Counted from the first letter of the stretch, positions 26,631-35,544 are shown. The stretch: 64,000 nt of DNA from JBKECO01 sp047974745 (GCA_047974745.1 JBKECO010000003.1:1-64000); one strand, 5' to 3'. Made by a program: numbers and translations. Notes: a model not told the origin generated them from the sequence alone.

Positions 26631-27503
26631 TTATGACTCAAAATATTTGGTGGGAGAGGCATTATATTTTTTGTGAAAGGAACGTAAAAATGTGGAATAA
26701 TCAGCGAAACCACATTCCCTGGATGCTTTTATTACAGGAACACCGCTGCGTATCAGTGAACATGCCCAGACTAGTCTTTTTTCTTCGATATATCGGTGCA
26801 CTGTGTAGCCAGTTTCCTTTTTGAATTTGTGCATAAGATGATACTTGCTGATATAGTACTTATCTGCAAGAAAATCAATACAAAGCGGAGAAGAGAGATT
26901 CTGATTGAGATATCGTAGGATCTCTTCGATCTGGTGATCGTAATTCATCTTTTTTAAATCCACCTTATATTCCTGATCCATGGCAAGTCGATTAATAAAG
27001 ATCAGCAGTTGTTGAAAATAAGTAGTTGCCAGAAGCGAGCTTCCAAAGGAATCGGATGACAGGGAACTTTCGATCTGTTCGATCAAAAGCCTGATCTTGT
27101 CCTGCATGGTATAATCAGGAGTGACCAGATGATATCCTCGTTTTGTGGCATTGACAAAGCACTTTGCTAAGTTTTCTTTCGATGAACGATCAGATTCGAT
27201 AAAGTGATTCTGTATCCAGATCACAATGCGTTCATAACTCTCTAATTCAGATATCAGTGGCTTATGAAGATCGAATCTGCTGACCAGAATAATATCCAGA
27301 GGATGCAGTGTATAAGTCTTTCCTTCGATCTGATATTTAACATCTCCACTAATTGGGATAATGATTTTATGGAAATCGTGAAAATGCGTATCAATATTAC
27401 CTGAGGACTTATCCTTGAGATGGAACAGTCGAAAATCTTCATGCAGATATCCAGTTTTTTTATACTCATCCAGATTTTTTGGAAAAATACTGGTTCCTTT
27501 CAT
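26631..27503 (-). CDS. AraC-family transcriptional regulator
   Basis: 290 residues. An N-terminal cupin-like sensing domain (about 25-150, with HFHDFHKIIIPISGD and LHPLDIILVSRFDLH) is followed by a C-terminal double helix-turn-helix (about 190-288, FLADKYYISKYHLMHKFKKE and CGFADYSTFLRSFHKKY). Ligand unknown; the cupin with several His suggests a small-molecule sensor. AGGAGG lies before the ATG. It is divergent from dapF, with a strong hairpin between them, but no sugar or catabolic operon is adjacent to name its target. Confidence 0.88.
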   Translation of the reverse strand: MKGTSIFPKNLDEYKKTGYLHEDFRLFHLKDKSSGNIDTHFHDFHKIIIPISGDVKYQIEGKTYTLHPLDIILVSRFDLHKPLISELESYERIVIWIQNHFIESDRSSKENLAKCFVNATKRGYHLVTPDYTMQDKIRLLIEQIESSLSSDSFGSSLLATTYFQQLLIFINRLAMDQEYKVDLKKMNYDHQIEEILRYLNQNLSSPLCIDFLADKYYISKYHLMHKFKKETGYTVHRYIEEKRLVWACSLIRSGVPVIKASRECGFADYSTFLRSFHKKYNASPTKYFES

Positions 27504-27587
27504 TTTGTCCTCCTGGTGCTATGAACAAGATTAGCTGTGATTCCTGTATTGTGGCAATTTGGTTCTGGTATCTTCCTATCGTAAATC

Positions 27588-27631
27588 AAAAGCGCAGTTT
27601 CTGCAATATAAATAACAGAAATTGCGCTTTT
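27588..27631. other. 16-bp hairpin between divergent araC-type and dapF genes
   Basis: AAAAGCGCAGTTTCTG (27588-27603) pairs with CAGAAATTGCGCTTTT (27616-27631) with one G-U pair. The A-run before and T-run after make it terminator-like on both strands, though it lies upstream of both genes. Confidence 0.65.
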
Positions 27632-27703
27632 ATATTTAAAATCATGCGAATATAATGGGTAGTATGAAGTGCTTGTGACCACAATTTGAATGGAGGAATG
27701 AAT

Positions 27704-28549
27704 ATGAAAACAATCGTTATGAAAAAATATCATGGCCTGGGGAATGATTATCTGGTTCTTGATCCGAATAAAAATGATATCCATCTGCAGGAACGAAATA
27801 TTCAGAAGCTATGTCAGAGAAATTTTGGCGTAGGTGCTGATGGTATTTTATATGGACCCATTAATCAGGATGGACAGATCGAGGTATTGATCTTTAATCC
27901 CGATGGGAGCGAAGCAGAGAGAAGCGGGAATGGAGTGCGGATTTTTGCAAAATATCTTTTGGATGAAGGCTATATCAAGGATAAAAAATTCAAACTAAAA
28001 ACAAAAGCCGGTCTGGTCGAAATTGAATTTCTGGACATGATAGGAAGTCAGATGCGTGTAAATATGGGCCGGCCTGATTTTATGAGCAGTGCAATACCAA
28101 TGGCGGGAGCAGAGCATGAGATCATTAATGAACCAATGACCTTTCACGATTCTCTCTATAACACGACATGTCTTTCTGTCGGAAATCCGAACTGCGTGAT
28201 CATGACTGAAAAAGTAAGCCCTAAGGAAGTAGTAGAGCTTGGGCCCTTTGTGGAAAATGCACCGGTATTTCCAAATAGAATGAATCTGCAGATCTGCAGA
28301 GTCGACAACAAAAATGAGCTGACGATTGAGATCTATGAAAGAGGTGCCGGATATACCTTAGCATCTGGAACAGGTGCCTGTGCAGCAGCGGCTGCAGCAT
28401 ATAAGCTTGGGTTGGTGGAAAGCAGGGTGACGGTCCATATGCCTGGCGGAGATCTAGTCATTGAGATCGAAGAGGACGGAACGATCTATATGACGGGCAG
28501 TGTTACTATCGTAGGTGAATTTCGCCTGGCAGAAAACTTTTTCGCTTAA
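27704..28549 (+). CDS. dapF: Diaminopimelate epimerase
   Basis: 281 residues from ATG 27704, 7 nt after GGAGG; ATG 27698 and TTG 27686 overlap that site. Motifs: KKYHGLGNDYLVLD, NPDGSEAERSGNGVRIFAKYL with the first context of the active site, SVGNPNCVI, and ERGAGYTLASGTGACAAAAA with the catalytic Cys. One catalytic position is unusual: the family has SGNGxRC around the first active-site Cys, whereas here the sequence reads SGNGVRIF, so Ile stands where Cys is expected. It interconverts LL- and meso-diaminopimelate for lysine and peptidoglycan. No terminator before argS. Confidence 0.85.
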   Translation: MKTIVMKKYHGLGNDYLVLDPNKNDIHLQERNIQKLCQRNFGVGADGILYGPINQDGQIEVLIFNPDGSEAERSGNGVRIFAKYLLDEGYIKDKKFKLKTKAGLVEIEFLDMIGSQMRVNMGRPDFMSSAIPMAGAEHEIINEPMTFHDSLYNTTCLSVGNPNCVIMTEKVSPKEVVELGPFVENAPVFPNRMNLQICRVDNKNELTIEIYERGAGYTLASGTGACAAAAAAYKLGLVESRVTVHMPGGDLVIEIEEDGTIYMTGSVTIVGEFRLAENFFA

Positions 28550-28584
28550 GTGACAAGTATTTTATCTGAAATCAGGTTTTCCCT

Positions 28585-28613
28585 TTGACAATTGCATATT
28601 TGATGTATAAAAT
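28585..28613 (+). promoter_or_regulatory. Promoter of argS
   Basis: TTGACA (28585-28590), a 17-nt spacer, TAAAAT (28608-28613). Confidence 0.8.
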
Positions 28614-28625
28614 AGGGAATTAGAC

Positions 28626-28643
28626 TGATACATCATTGTATCA
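28626..28643. promoter_or_regulatory. 18-bp palindrome in the argS leader
   Basis: TGATACA-TCAT-TGTATCA: perfect 7-bp arms directly after the predicted transcript start (about 28620), 19 nt before the argS ATG. Candidate operator or small RNA hairpin; no known regulator is assigned. Confidence 0.5.
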
Positions 28644-28662
28644 ATTTTGAAAGGAACTTGTT

Positions 28663-30432
28663 ATGAAGAAAATACTGGATATCATTACCGAAGAAGTAAC
28701 CAGGGGGTTTGTGACTCTGGGATATCAGGAAAAATATGGCAAAGTCACATTATCCAACAGACCGGATCTCTGTGAGTTTCAGTGTAATGGTGCAATGTCA
28801 GCTGCAAAGGAATATAAAAAAGCACCATTCATAATTGCTGATGAAGTAGCGAAGGAATTACAGTCAAGCACAATTTTTTCAAGTGTGGAATCTGTAAAAC
28901 CGGGATTTTTGAATATGAAATTACAGCCAGAATTCTTATCTGCTTATTTGTGCGAAATGCAGTTAGATACACAACGATTCGGCTGTGAAGAGGAGGAATC
29001 TCCAAAAACGATCATTATCGACTATGGCGGACCTAATGTTGCAAAGCCGCTTCATGTGGGACATTTAAGATCGGCGATCATTGGAGAAAGCATCAAAAGG
29101 ATCGCAAGATTCAAGGGTCATAGAGTGATTGGGGATGTACATCTGGGAGACTGGGGTCTGCAGATGGGACTCATTATTTTAGAACTCAAGAATCGAAGAC
29201 CTGATCTTGTATACTTTGATGCTTCGTATTTCGGACCTTACCCGGAGGAAGCACCTTTTACAATATCAGAGCTTGAAGAGATCTATCCGACGGCCAGTGC
29301 AAAATCAAAGGAAGATAGTGACTATAAAGAGGAAGCAATGCAGGCGACCTTTGAGTTGCAAAATGGACGTGCAGGTTACCAGGCATTGCTTCATCATATC
29401 CTCGATGTTTCTGTTACGGATCTGAAACAGAATTATCAGAGACTGGATGTCTCCTTTGATTTGTGGAAGGGTGAGTCTGATGCACAGCCTTTTATCCCGG
29501 ATATGGTAGCGAAGATGAAGGCCGATGGTTTTGCCTATATCAGTGATGGTGCACTTGTTGTGGATGTGAAAGAGGAGTCTGATACGAATGAGATTCCGCC
29601 ATGCATGATCTTAAAATCAGATGGAGCGTCGCTATATAATACAACTGATCTTGCAACGATCGTATGGCGAATGAAGGAATTTCACCCGGATGAAATAATC
29701 TATGTCGTCGATAAAAGACAGGAGCTTTATTTTACGCAGGTATTTCGCTGTGCAAAAAAAACGGGACTTACAGACCAGGATACCATTTTGAAATTTTTGG
29801 GATTTGGGACGATGAATGGGAAAGATGGAAAGCCTTTTAAGACTCGAGATGGCGGCGTCATGCGTCTGGAAGATCTCTTAAGCTCTATTGATGAGGAAAT
29901 GTACAATAAGATCACAGATAACCGAACCGTAGATGAGAATGAAGCTTGTGAAACGGCCAAGATCGTTGCACTGTCTGCCATTAAATATGGAGATCTGTCT
30001 AATCAGGCTTCTAAGGATTACATATTTGATATTGAACGATTTAATTCATTTGAAGGTAAAACAGGGCCTTACATCCTATACACGATCGTGCGTATGAAAT
30101 CTATCCTGGAAAAATATAAGGAATTAGGAAGATCAGCAGAAGGTGCTGTCATTTGGCCGGCCAAAACGCAGCACCAGAAAGATTTAATGATCGAATTGAC
30201 AAAATTTAGTTCTGCCATCGACAATGCTTATCAGGAAACAGCACCCCATAAGCTCTGTGCCTATGTGTATGAGATTGCGAATGCATTTAACAGCTTTTAT
30301 CATGAAACAAAGATAATGTCAGAAGAAGACTTGACCATACAGTCGGGATACATACGTCTGCTCGAACTTACCAAAGGAGTGCTGGAACTTTGTATTGATC
30401 TACTTGGTTTTCATGCACCTGACAGAATGTAA
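28663..30432 (+). CDS. argS: Arginyl-tRNA synthetase
   Basis: 589 residues. Class I features: an N-terminal Add-1-like domain (1-110), the HIGH-type GGPNVAKPLHVGHLRSAIIG near residue 127, the VVDKRQELYF block, KMSK counterpart FKTRDGGVMRLEDLL, and an all-helical anticodon domain at the end. It charges tRNA-Arg. Own promoter and an 18-bp palindrome upstream; no T-box. AAAGGAA lies 8 nt before the ATG. Strong terminator at 30442. Confidence 0.97.
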   Translation: MKKILDIITEEVTRGFVTLGYQEKYGKVTLSNRPDLCEFQCNGAMSAAKEYKKAPFIIADEVAKELQSSTIFSSVESVKPGFLNMKLQPEFLSAYLCEMQLDTQRFGCEEEESPKTIIIDYGGPNVAKPLHVGHLRSAIIGESIKRIARFKGHRVIGDVHLGDWGLQMGLIILELKNRRPDLVYFDASYFGPYPEEAPFTISELEEIYPTASAKSKEDSDYKEEAMQATFELQNGRAGYQALLHHILDVSVTDLKQNYQRLDVSFDLWKGESDAQPFIPDMVAKMKADGFAYISDGALVVDVKEESDTNEIPPCMILKSDGASLYNTTDLATIVWRMKEFHPDEIIYVVDKRQELYFTQVFRCAKKTGLTDQDTILKFLGFGTMNGKDGKPFKTRDGGVMRLEDLLSSIDEEMYNKITDNRTVDENEACETAKIVALSAIKYGDLSNQASKDYIFDIERFNSFEGKTGPYILYTIVRMKSILEKYKELGRSAEGAVIWPAKTQHQKDLMIELTKFSSAIDNAYQETAPHKLCAYVYEIANAFNSFYHETKIMSEEDLTIQSGYIRLLELTKGVLELCIDLLGFHAPDRM

Positions 30433-30441
30433 CTGAACAGG

Positions 30442-30469
30442 AGAATGTGCTTTCAGGCACATTCTTTTT
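30442..30469 (+). terminator. Rho-independent terminator after argS
   Basis: AGAATGTGC (30442-30450) pairs with GCACATTCT (30457-30465), followed by T. Confidence 0.85.
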
Positions 30470-30501
30470 GTCGATAATTTAGTATAAGACTGGGAGAATG
30501 A

Positions 30502-32244
30502 ATGAAAAAAAACTTAAAAAAAATGTTGTCCTATTATATTCCATATCGTGGAATCTTTTTTGCCGATATGTTCTTTGCTATCACAGCATCTGCAATTACG
30601 CTGGCAATTCCTTTGATTGTCAGATATATCACTAATACTGTGATCTATCTGGAGCGTTCAGCAGCAATGAGACAAATTGCAGAGTTAGGACTGTTGATGG
30701 TTGGGCTGATTCTGATCTCCACATTCTGTGTATACTTCATCACGAATTTCGGACACGTTATGGGTGCAAAGATCGAATATGATATGCGAGCAGAGATATT
30801 TGCACATTTTCAAAAACTGTCCTTTACTTTTTATGATAATGAAAAAGTAGGTTCACTCATGGCCAGGATCACAACAGATCTTTTTGAAATCAGCGAGCTG
30901 ATGCATCATGGTCCTGAAAATATTGTAATCTCACTGATCAAGATCATTGGTGCATTTTTCATTATGATCAACATCAGCCCAATGCTCACACTTGCAGCTT
31001 TTGCAATGATACCGTTCATGTGTTTTTATGCAATCTATTTCAATAAGCGTATGAAAAAAGCATTCCGCAGAAACAGAGAGACAATTGCCCATATCAATAT
31101 GCAGATTGAGGATAATCTGTCTGGTATTCGTGTCGTGAAGTCCTTTGCAAATGAACGGATCGAAAATGAAAAATTCAAGGAAGGAAATGACGGATTCCTA
31201 AGTGCAAAGAAGAACAGCTATAAATATATGTCTGGCTATCATGCTGGTCTGGGATCTTTTTCGCAGCTGATAACAGTACTTGTTCTTGCAACTGGAGCTG
31301 TGTTCATCACCAACGGAACGATCGCAGTAACGGATCTGATCACATTTCTTCTTTATATCGGCATACTGACTGACCCTGTGAAAACACTGATAGATTTTAC
31401 CGAACAATTTCAGAATGGATATTCAGGCTTCGAACGATTTCTTGAAATACTTGCAATAGAACCAGATATTCAGGAAAAAGAAAAAGCACAGTCTGTTTCA
31501 AATCTACAAGGTGTTATAGATTTTAATGATGTTTCTTTTCAATATGATGAAAATGGGAATGAAGTACTACGAAGTGTAAATCTACATGTGAACGCAGGTG
31601 AGTACATTGCTTTGGTAGGATCTTCCGGAGCTGGAAAAAGTACACTCTGCAGTCTGATACCCCGATTTTATGATGTAACAGAGGGCAGCATTACCATCGA
31701 TGGCTATGATGTGAGAGATCTGCAGTTAAAAAATCTGAGGGATAATATTGGAATCGTTCAGCAGGATGTGTATCTTTTTGTAGGCTCAGTATATGACAAT
31801 ATCCGCTATGGCAAACCGGATGCAGAATGGGAAGAGGTTGTAGAAGCAGCTAAAAGCGCTAATGCACATGATTTTATCATGAATCTCCCAGATGGCTATG
31901 ATACGGATATCGGTCAAAGAGGAATCAAACTCTCTGGCGGACAAAAACAGCGGCTATCTATAGCTCGCGTGTTTCTGAAAAATCCACCGATCCTGATCTT
32001 TGATGAGGCAACATCGGCACTGGACAATGAGAGCGAAAAAGTTGTACAAGAGTCATTAGAACGACTTGCAAAAAACAGAACGACCTTTGTGATCGCTCAT
32101 CGGCTGACAACGATTCGAAATGCAAAACGTATACTGGTGCTGACTGAAAATGGAATAGAAGAAGAAGGAACACATGATGAACTGCTTGCAAGAAAAGGTG
32201 CTTACGAGAAACTTTATCACATACATTCCTCCAGTGACTGGTAG
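30502..32244 (+). CDS. ABC exporter, fused membrane and ATPase domains
   Basis: 580 residues. Six membrane helices in the first 300 residues (type IV exporter fold), then an ATPase with GSSGAGKST (Walker A, near 373), LSGGQKQR (signature, near 477), ILIFDEATSALD (Walker B, near 495) and the H-loop IAHRLTTI. A half-transporter of the MsbA/LmrA kind; it would function as a homodimer, since no partner gene is adjacent. Cargo unknown: lipid, drug or peptide export is possible. LacI-type regulator 104 nt downstream has its own promoter. Confidence 0.93.
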   Translation: MKKNLKKMLSYYIPYRGIFFADMFFAITASAITLAIPLIVRYITNTVIYLERSAAMRQIAELGLLMVGLILISTFCVYFITNFGHVMGAKIEYDMRAEIFAHFQKLSFTFYDNEKVGSLMARITTDLFEISELMHHGPENIVISLIKIIGAFFIMINISPMLTLAAFAMIPFMCFYAIYFNKRMKKAFRRNRETIAHINMQIEDNLSGIRVVKSFANERIENEKFKEGNDGFLSAKKNSYKYMSGYHAGLGSFSQLITVLVLATGAVFITNGTIAVTDLITFLLYIGILTDPVKTLIDFTEQFQNGYSGFERFLEILAIEPDIQEKEKAQSVSNLQGVIDFNDVSFQYDENGNEVLRSVNLHVNAGEYIALVGSSGAGKSTLCSLIPRFYDVTEGSITIDGYDVRDLQLKNLRDNIGIVQQDVYLFVGSVYDNIRYGKPDAEWEEVVEAAKSANAHDFIMNLPDGYDTDIGQRGIKLSGGQKQRLSIARVFLKNPPILIFDEATSALDNESEKVVQESLERLAKNRTTFVIAHRLTTIRNAKRILVLTENGIEEEGTHDELLARKGAYEKLYHIHSSSDW

Positions 32245-32270
32245 ATGATCTGACAGAAAAGGTAAAAAGA

Positions 32271-32299
32271 TTGATTTTGCAGGGAAAGCAACGTATACT
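32271..32299 (+). promoter_or_regulatory. Promoter of the LacI-family regulator
   Basis: TTGATT (32271-32276), a 17-nt spacer, TATACT (32294-32299). Confidence 0.7.
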
Positions 32300-32348
32300 A
32301 CAAAAGATAGAAAGTAGATCAATTTAAACAGAGGATGTCACAGTTCTA

Positions 32349-33350
32349 ATGAATATTTATGATATTGCAAAGATGACCGGTGTCTCCATTGCTACGGTTT
32401 CCAGAGTTGTAAATGGGAATGACAAGGTCAGTGAAAAAACAAAACAAAAGGTACTTGCGGCGATTGAGGATGTAGGGTACGTGCCAAATGCATTTGCCAA
32501 AGGATTAGGATCAGACACTATGCATGCAATTGGGATCTTAGTGCCAGAGGTGTCAGATATTTTTATGGCAATGGCAGTTTCCTATCTGGAAGAGTATCTG
32601 CATAAATATGGATATGGCTGCATTCTTGGCTGCAGTGGATATTCACAAAGTGAAAAAGAAGCCCATGTTCAGATTCTGCTTTCCAGAAGAATCGATGCTC
32701 TGATCGCGGTTGGATCTACCTATTCAGGAAAAACAAGCCAAAGCAGTGAGACGGAATATTTAAGAAGGGCAGCAGTACAAACACCTCTGTTCATGATCAA
32801 TGGCAGCGTAGAGGGAGATCAAATCTATTGTTCCGTAAATGATGATAAAAAAGCCGTTCTGGATGTGACGAGCGCCTGTATTCAAAAGGGTAGAAGGAAT
32901 ATTTTGTTTTTGACAGATTCAGAGTCCTTTAGTGCCAGAAACAAGCTCTCCGGGTATAAAGAGGCATTGGAGAATGCAGGAATATCTTACAGGAAAGAGA
33001 TGATCCTTAAGGTGAAGAACGATATCCATGCAGTTCGGGATCTGCTCCTTGCATCCAGTCTTGGTTTTGACTGTGTCATTGCTACAAATGACGCCCTTGC
33101 CATCGGAGCTATAAAATATGCGGCTGCAAGAGGAATTAAAATTCCGCAGGATATGGATATTATTGGATATAATAATTCACCTCTTTCGACCTGTTGCGAG
33201 CCGGAACTCACATCAGTCGACAATCATGTTCGACAAGTGTGTTTTGATACAGTGGAAAGAGTTATTAAAATTTTGAACAAAGAGACTACAGTTGAAAAAA
33301 ATATCGTACTTGCATGTGACTTGATCAAAAGGGCAACGACGGATTTTTAA
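32349..33350 (+). CDS. LacI-family transcriptional regulator
   Basis: 333 residues. The N-terminal helix-turn-helix reads IYDIAKMTGVSIATVSRVVN with the hinge helix ending at YVPNAFAKGL, followed by a periplasmic-binding-protein-like effector domain (about 60-330) with IGILVPEVSDIFMA and DIIGYNNSPLSTCCEPELTS (first 20 conserved in type). Sugar or related effector unknown. The start is ATG 32349. Only 17 nt separate it from the CobW-type GTPase, so they may share a transcript, although no functional link is evident. Confidence 0.92.
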   Translation: MNIYDIAKMTGVSIATVSRVVNGNDKVSEKTKQKVLAAIEDVGYVPNAFAKGLGSDTMHAIGILVPEVSDIFMAMAVSYLEEYLHKYGYGCILGCSGYSQSEKEAHVQILLSRRIDALIAVGSTYSGKTSQSSETEYLRRAAVQTPLFMINGSVEGDQIYCSVNDDKKAVLDVTSACIQKGRRNILFLTDSESFSARNKLSGYKEALENAGISYRKEMILKVKNDIHAVRDLLLASSLGFDCVIATNDALAIGAIKYAAARGIKIPQDMDIIGYNNSPLSTCCEPELTSVDNHVRQVCFDTVERVIKILNKETTVEKNIVLACDLIKRATTDF

Positions 33351-33367
33351 TAGGAAAGGATCACAAT

Positions 33368-34528
33368 ATGAAAATAGACATTATTTCTGGCTTTTTAGGA
33401 GCAGGAAAGACCACTTTGATAAAAAAATTGATTCAGGAGACCTTCAAAGAAGAAAAAATAGCTCTGATTGAAAATGAATTTGGAGAAATCGGAATCGATG
33501 GAGGATTTTTGAAAGAGTCCGGAATCAATATTACGGAAATGAATTCCGGCTGCATCTGCTGTACACTGGTCGGAGACTTTGACAAGAATCTCAGAGAAGT
33601 CATTGATACCTATCATCCGGATAGAATCATTATAGAGCCTTCTGGCGTAGGGAAGCTGTCAGATGTAATGAAATCTGTGATGGATATTGAAAAAACAATG
33701 GATGTGGAACTGAATTCCCTGGCGGTGGTCGTGAATGCCAAAAAGGCAGTAAAACAGATGCGTTCCTTTGGAGAGTTTTTTGAGAACCAGATCGAGCATG
33801 CAACAACGATCATTCTAAGCAGGACAGCAGATATCGATCAGAAAAAGCTGGAGGAGTGCATAGCAGAGATCAAGAGGATCAATTCGAATGCAATTATTAT
33901 AACGACCCCTTGGGAACAGCTGGATGGAAATCAGCTGCTGGAGATCATGGAGGGGCAGGAATCCCTGGAAAAGAAGCTGCTGGCCGAAGAACATGCACAT
34001 CATCACCATCATCATCACCACGAACAGGATGGCTGCTGCTGCGGAGGAGACCATGACCATGAACATGGCGAGGATGGCTGCTGCTGCGGAGGAGACTATG
34101 AGCATGACCATGAGCACAATGATGGCTGCTGCTGCGGAGGAGACCATGAGCATGACCATGAGCACAATGATGGCTGCTGCTGCGGAGGAGACCATGAACA
34201 TGACCATGAGCACAATGATGGCTGCGAGGATCATGATCATGCACATCATGCAGATGAGATCTTTAGCAGCTGGGGAATGGAGACTCCTCATAAATTTGAG
34301 AAGAGTGTAATAGAAGCTACTTTAAGAACACTCGTTGAAGCAGAAGAATTTGAGCACGTACTCCGTGCAAAGGGAATTGTAGAAACGACGGATGGAAGCT
34401 GGATCTATTTTGATATGGTTCCTGGTGAATTTGAACTTCGTGAAGGACAGCCAGACTATACCGGAAGACTTTGTGTCATTGGTACGCAGCTGAAGGAAGA
34501 ACAATTATCAGCACTCTTTGGCATCTAA
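33368..34528 (+). CDS. CobW/G3E GTPase with His/Cys metal-binding repeat array
   Basis: 386 residues. GFLGAGKTTL (Walker A, near 9), the strongly conserved ENEFGEIGIDGGFL, SGCICC (CxCC metal site, near residue 60) and EPSGVG place it among COG0523 metallochaperone GTPases. Residues about 207-295 form a metal-binding insert: a run of eight His, then four copies of a 16-residue unit DGCCCGGDHEHDHEHN (the first is 15). The CobW C-terminal domain follows (about 300-386). Such GTPases deliver Zn or another metal to client enzymes. The Cys triplets plus His clusters could bind several ions. Next gene is a second G3E protein, 38 nt away. Confidence 0.92.
   Translation: MKIDIISGFLGAGKTTLIKKLIQETFKEEKIALIENEFGEIGIDGGFLKESGINITEMNSGCICCTLVGDFDKNLREVIDTYHPDRIIIEPSGVGKLSDVMKSVMDIEKTMDVELNSLAVVVNAKKAVKQMRSFGEFFENQIEHATTIILSRTADIDQKKLEECIAEIKRINSNAIIITTPWEQLDGNQLLEIMEGQESLEKKLLAEEHAHHHHHHHHEQDGCCCGGDHDHEHGEDGCCCGGDYEHDHEHNDGCCCGGDHEHDHEHNDGCCCGGDHEHDHEHNDGCEDHDHAHHADEIFSSWGMETPHKFEKSVIEATLRTLVEAEEFEHVLRAKGIVETTDGSWIYFDMVPGEFELREGQPDYTGRLCVIGTQLKEEQLSALFGI
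34028..34228 (+). repeat. In-frame tandem repeat, 48-bp unit, four copies plus a partial
   Basis: Units start at 34028 (45 bp), 34073, 34121 and 34169 (48 bp each), with a partial fifth at 34217. Copies 3 and 4 are almost identical in DNA, indicating recent duplication. Each codes for a Cys triplet and a Gly pair followed by an Asp/His/Glu run. Confidence 0.92.
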
Positions 34529-34566
34529 CAGAATCTGGAAATTTGTCGAAGACAGGAGGAAATGTA

Positions 34567-35508
34567 ATGCAGGAAATTCCGATTTATTTATTTTCTGGAT
34601 TTATGGACAGTGGTAAAACGACATTGATCCGTCAGACACTGGTCGAACAGAATTTTGGGGAAGGAACCAATACGCTTTTGATTGTATGCGAAGATGGCGA
34701 GATAGAATATGACGAGGATGAAATGCACAAAGTCCATACAACCGTTGTCATGATCAGCGAGTCCGATCAATTTACAGAAGAAAAACTGCATCAGCTTGCG
34801 GAACAATATCATCCGGATCAGGTGTTCATAGAATACAATGGAACCTGGGGAATGGATATTCTGATGGAAACCAATATGCCTGAAGGCTGGATCATAATTC
34901 AGAGTCTTGCCACGGTCGACGCTGTCACTTTTGAATCCTACATGCAGAATATGAAGACCATGATGCAGGAACAGCTTTTTAGCGCGGATGTCATTATCTT
35001 TAACAGATGCAGTGAAAATACACCGAAAAGAAAATTCAGATCGAATATCAAGACCTTTAACAGACCCGCACAGATCGTGTATGAGCGGGAGAACGGCGAG
35101 TTGGATCTTACCGAGGAAGAGCTGCCCTTTGATATTACACAGGACAGGATCGAGATCTCTGATGGAGATTATGCTGTCTGGTTCATGGATTGTCAGGAGA
35201 ACTATAAGAAATATGATAGAAAAAAGGTGGCTTTTACCGCCTTGGTATATAATCCTGACAAAATGAAAAAAGGGCTGTTCGTGCCGGGCAGGTTCGTTAT
35301 GACCTGTTGCGCAGATGATATCACATTTTTAGGATTTAAGTGTAAATACCAGAATTCAAAGCAAATTCCGCACAGATCATGGATCAAAATTGAAGCAGAA
35401 GTAAGAATCGAATTCGCAAAGGAATATAAGGGAAAAGGACCGGTTCTTTATCCTGTTTCAGTCCTTATGACCGAAAAACCAGCTGATGAACTGGTATATG
35501 TCTCATAA
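34567..35508 (+). CDS. G3E GTPase-like protein fused to a DUF1980-like domain
   Basis: 313 residues from ATG 34567 (AGGAGG at 34553). N-terminal half: IYLFSGFMDSGKTTLIRQTL (Walker A) and a CobW-like core with YHPDQVFIEYNG, but the usual CxCC metal motif is missing. C-terminal half (about 215-313) contains GRFVMTCCADDITFLGF and HRSWIKIEAEVRI, which I recognise as the pattern of the DUF1980/YcgQ domain found next to heavy-metal permeases. This suggests metal handling together with the gene before it. No membrane helix is visible, unlike YcgQ itself. Fusion assignment is by eye. Confidence 0.7.
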   Translation: MQEIPIYLFSGFMDSGKTTLIRQTLVEQNFGEGTNTLLIVCEDGEIEYDEDEMHKVHTTVVMISESDQFTEEKLHQLAEQYHPDQVFIEYNGTWGMDILMETNMPEGWIIIQSLATVDAVTFESYMQNMKTMMQEQLFSADVIIFNRCSENTPKRKFRSNIKTFNRPAQIVYERENGELDLTEEELPFDITQDRIEISDGDYAVWFMDCQENYKKYDRKKVAFTALVYNPDKMKKGLFVPGRFVMTCCADDITFLGFKCKYQNSKQIPHRSWIKIEAEVRIEFAKEYKGKGPVLYPVSVLMTEKPADELVYVS

Positions 35509-35515
35509 TTGAGTC

Positions 35516-35544
35516 TTGACAAAACTATGAAAACATAATAAATT
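35516..35544 (+). promoter_or_regulatory. Promoter of the trp T-box leader
   Basis: TTGACA (35516-35521), a 17-nt spacer, TAAATT (35539-35544). Confidence 0.7.

Noticed and set aside
26633..26824. Plus-strand open frame opposite the AraC-type gene
   Set aside because: It lies wholly antisense to the conserved DNA-binding domain and has no family features.
34028..34228. Regular 48-bp repeats resembling a CRISPR array
   Set aside because: The units are adjacent without unique spacers, stay in frame and code for a His/Cys array within a CobW-type GTPase.
33815..34310. Several open frames on both strands across the His-rich region
   Set aside because: They are low-complexity shadows of the tandem repeat (runs of Ala, Met or His) in the wrong frames.
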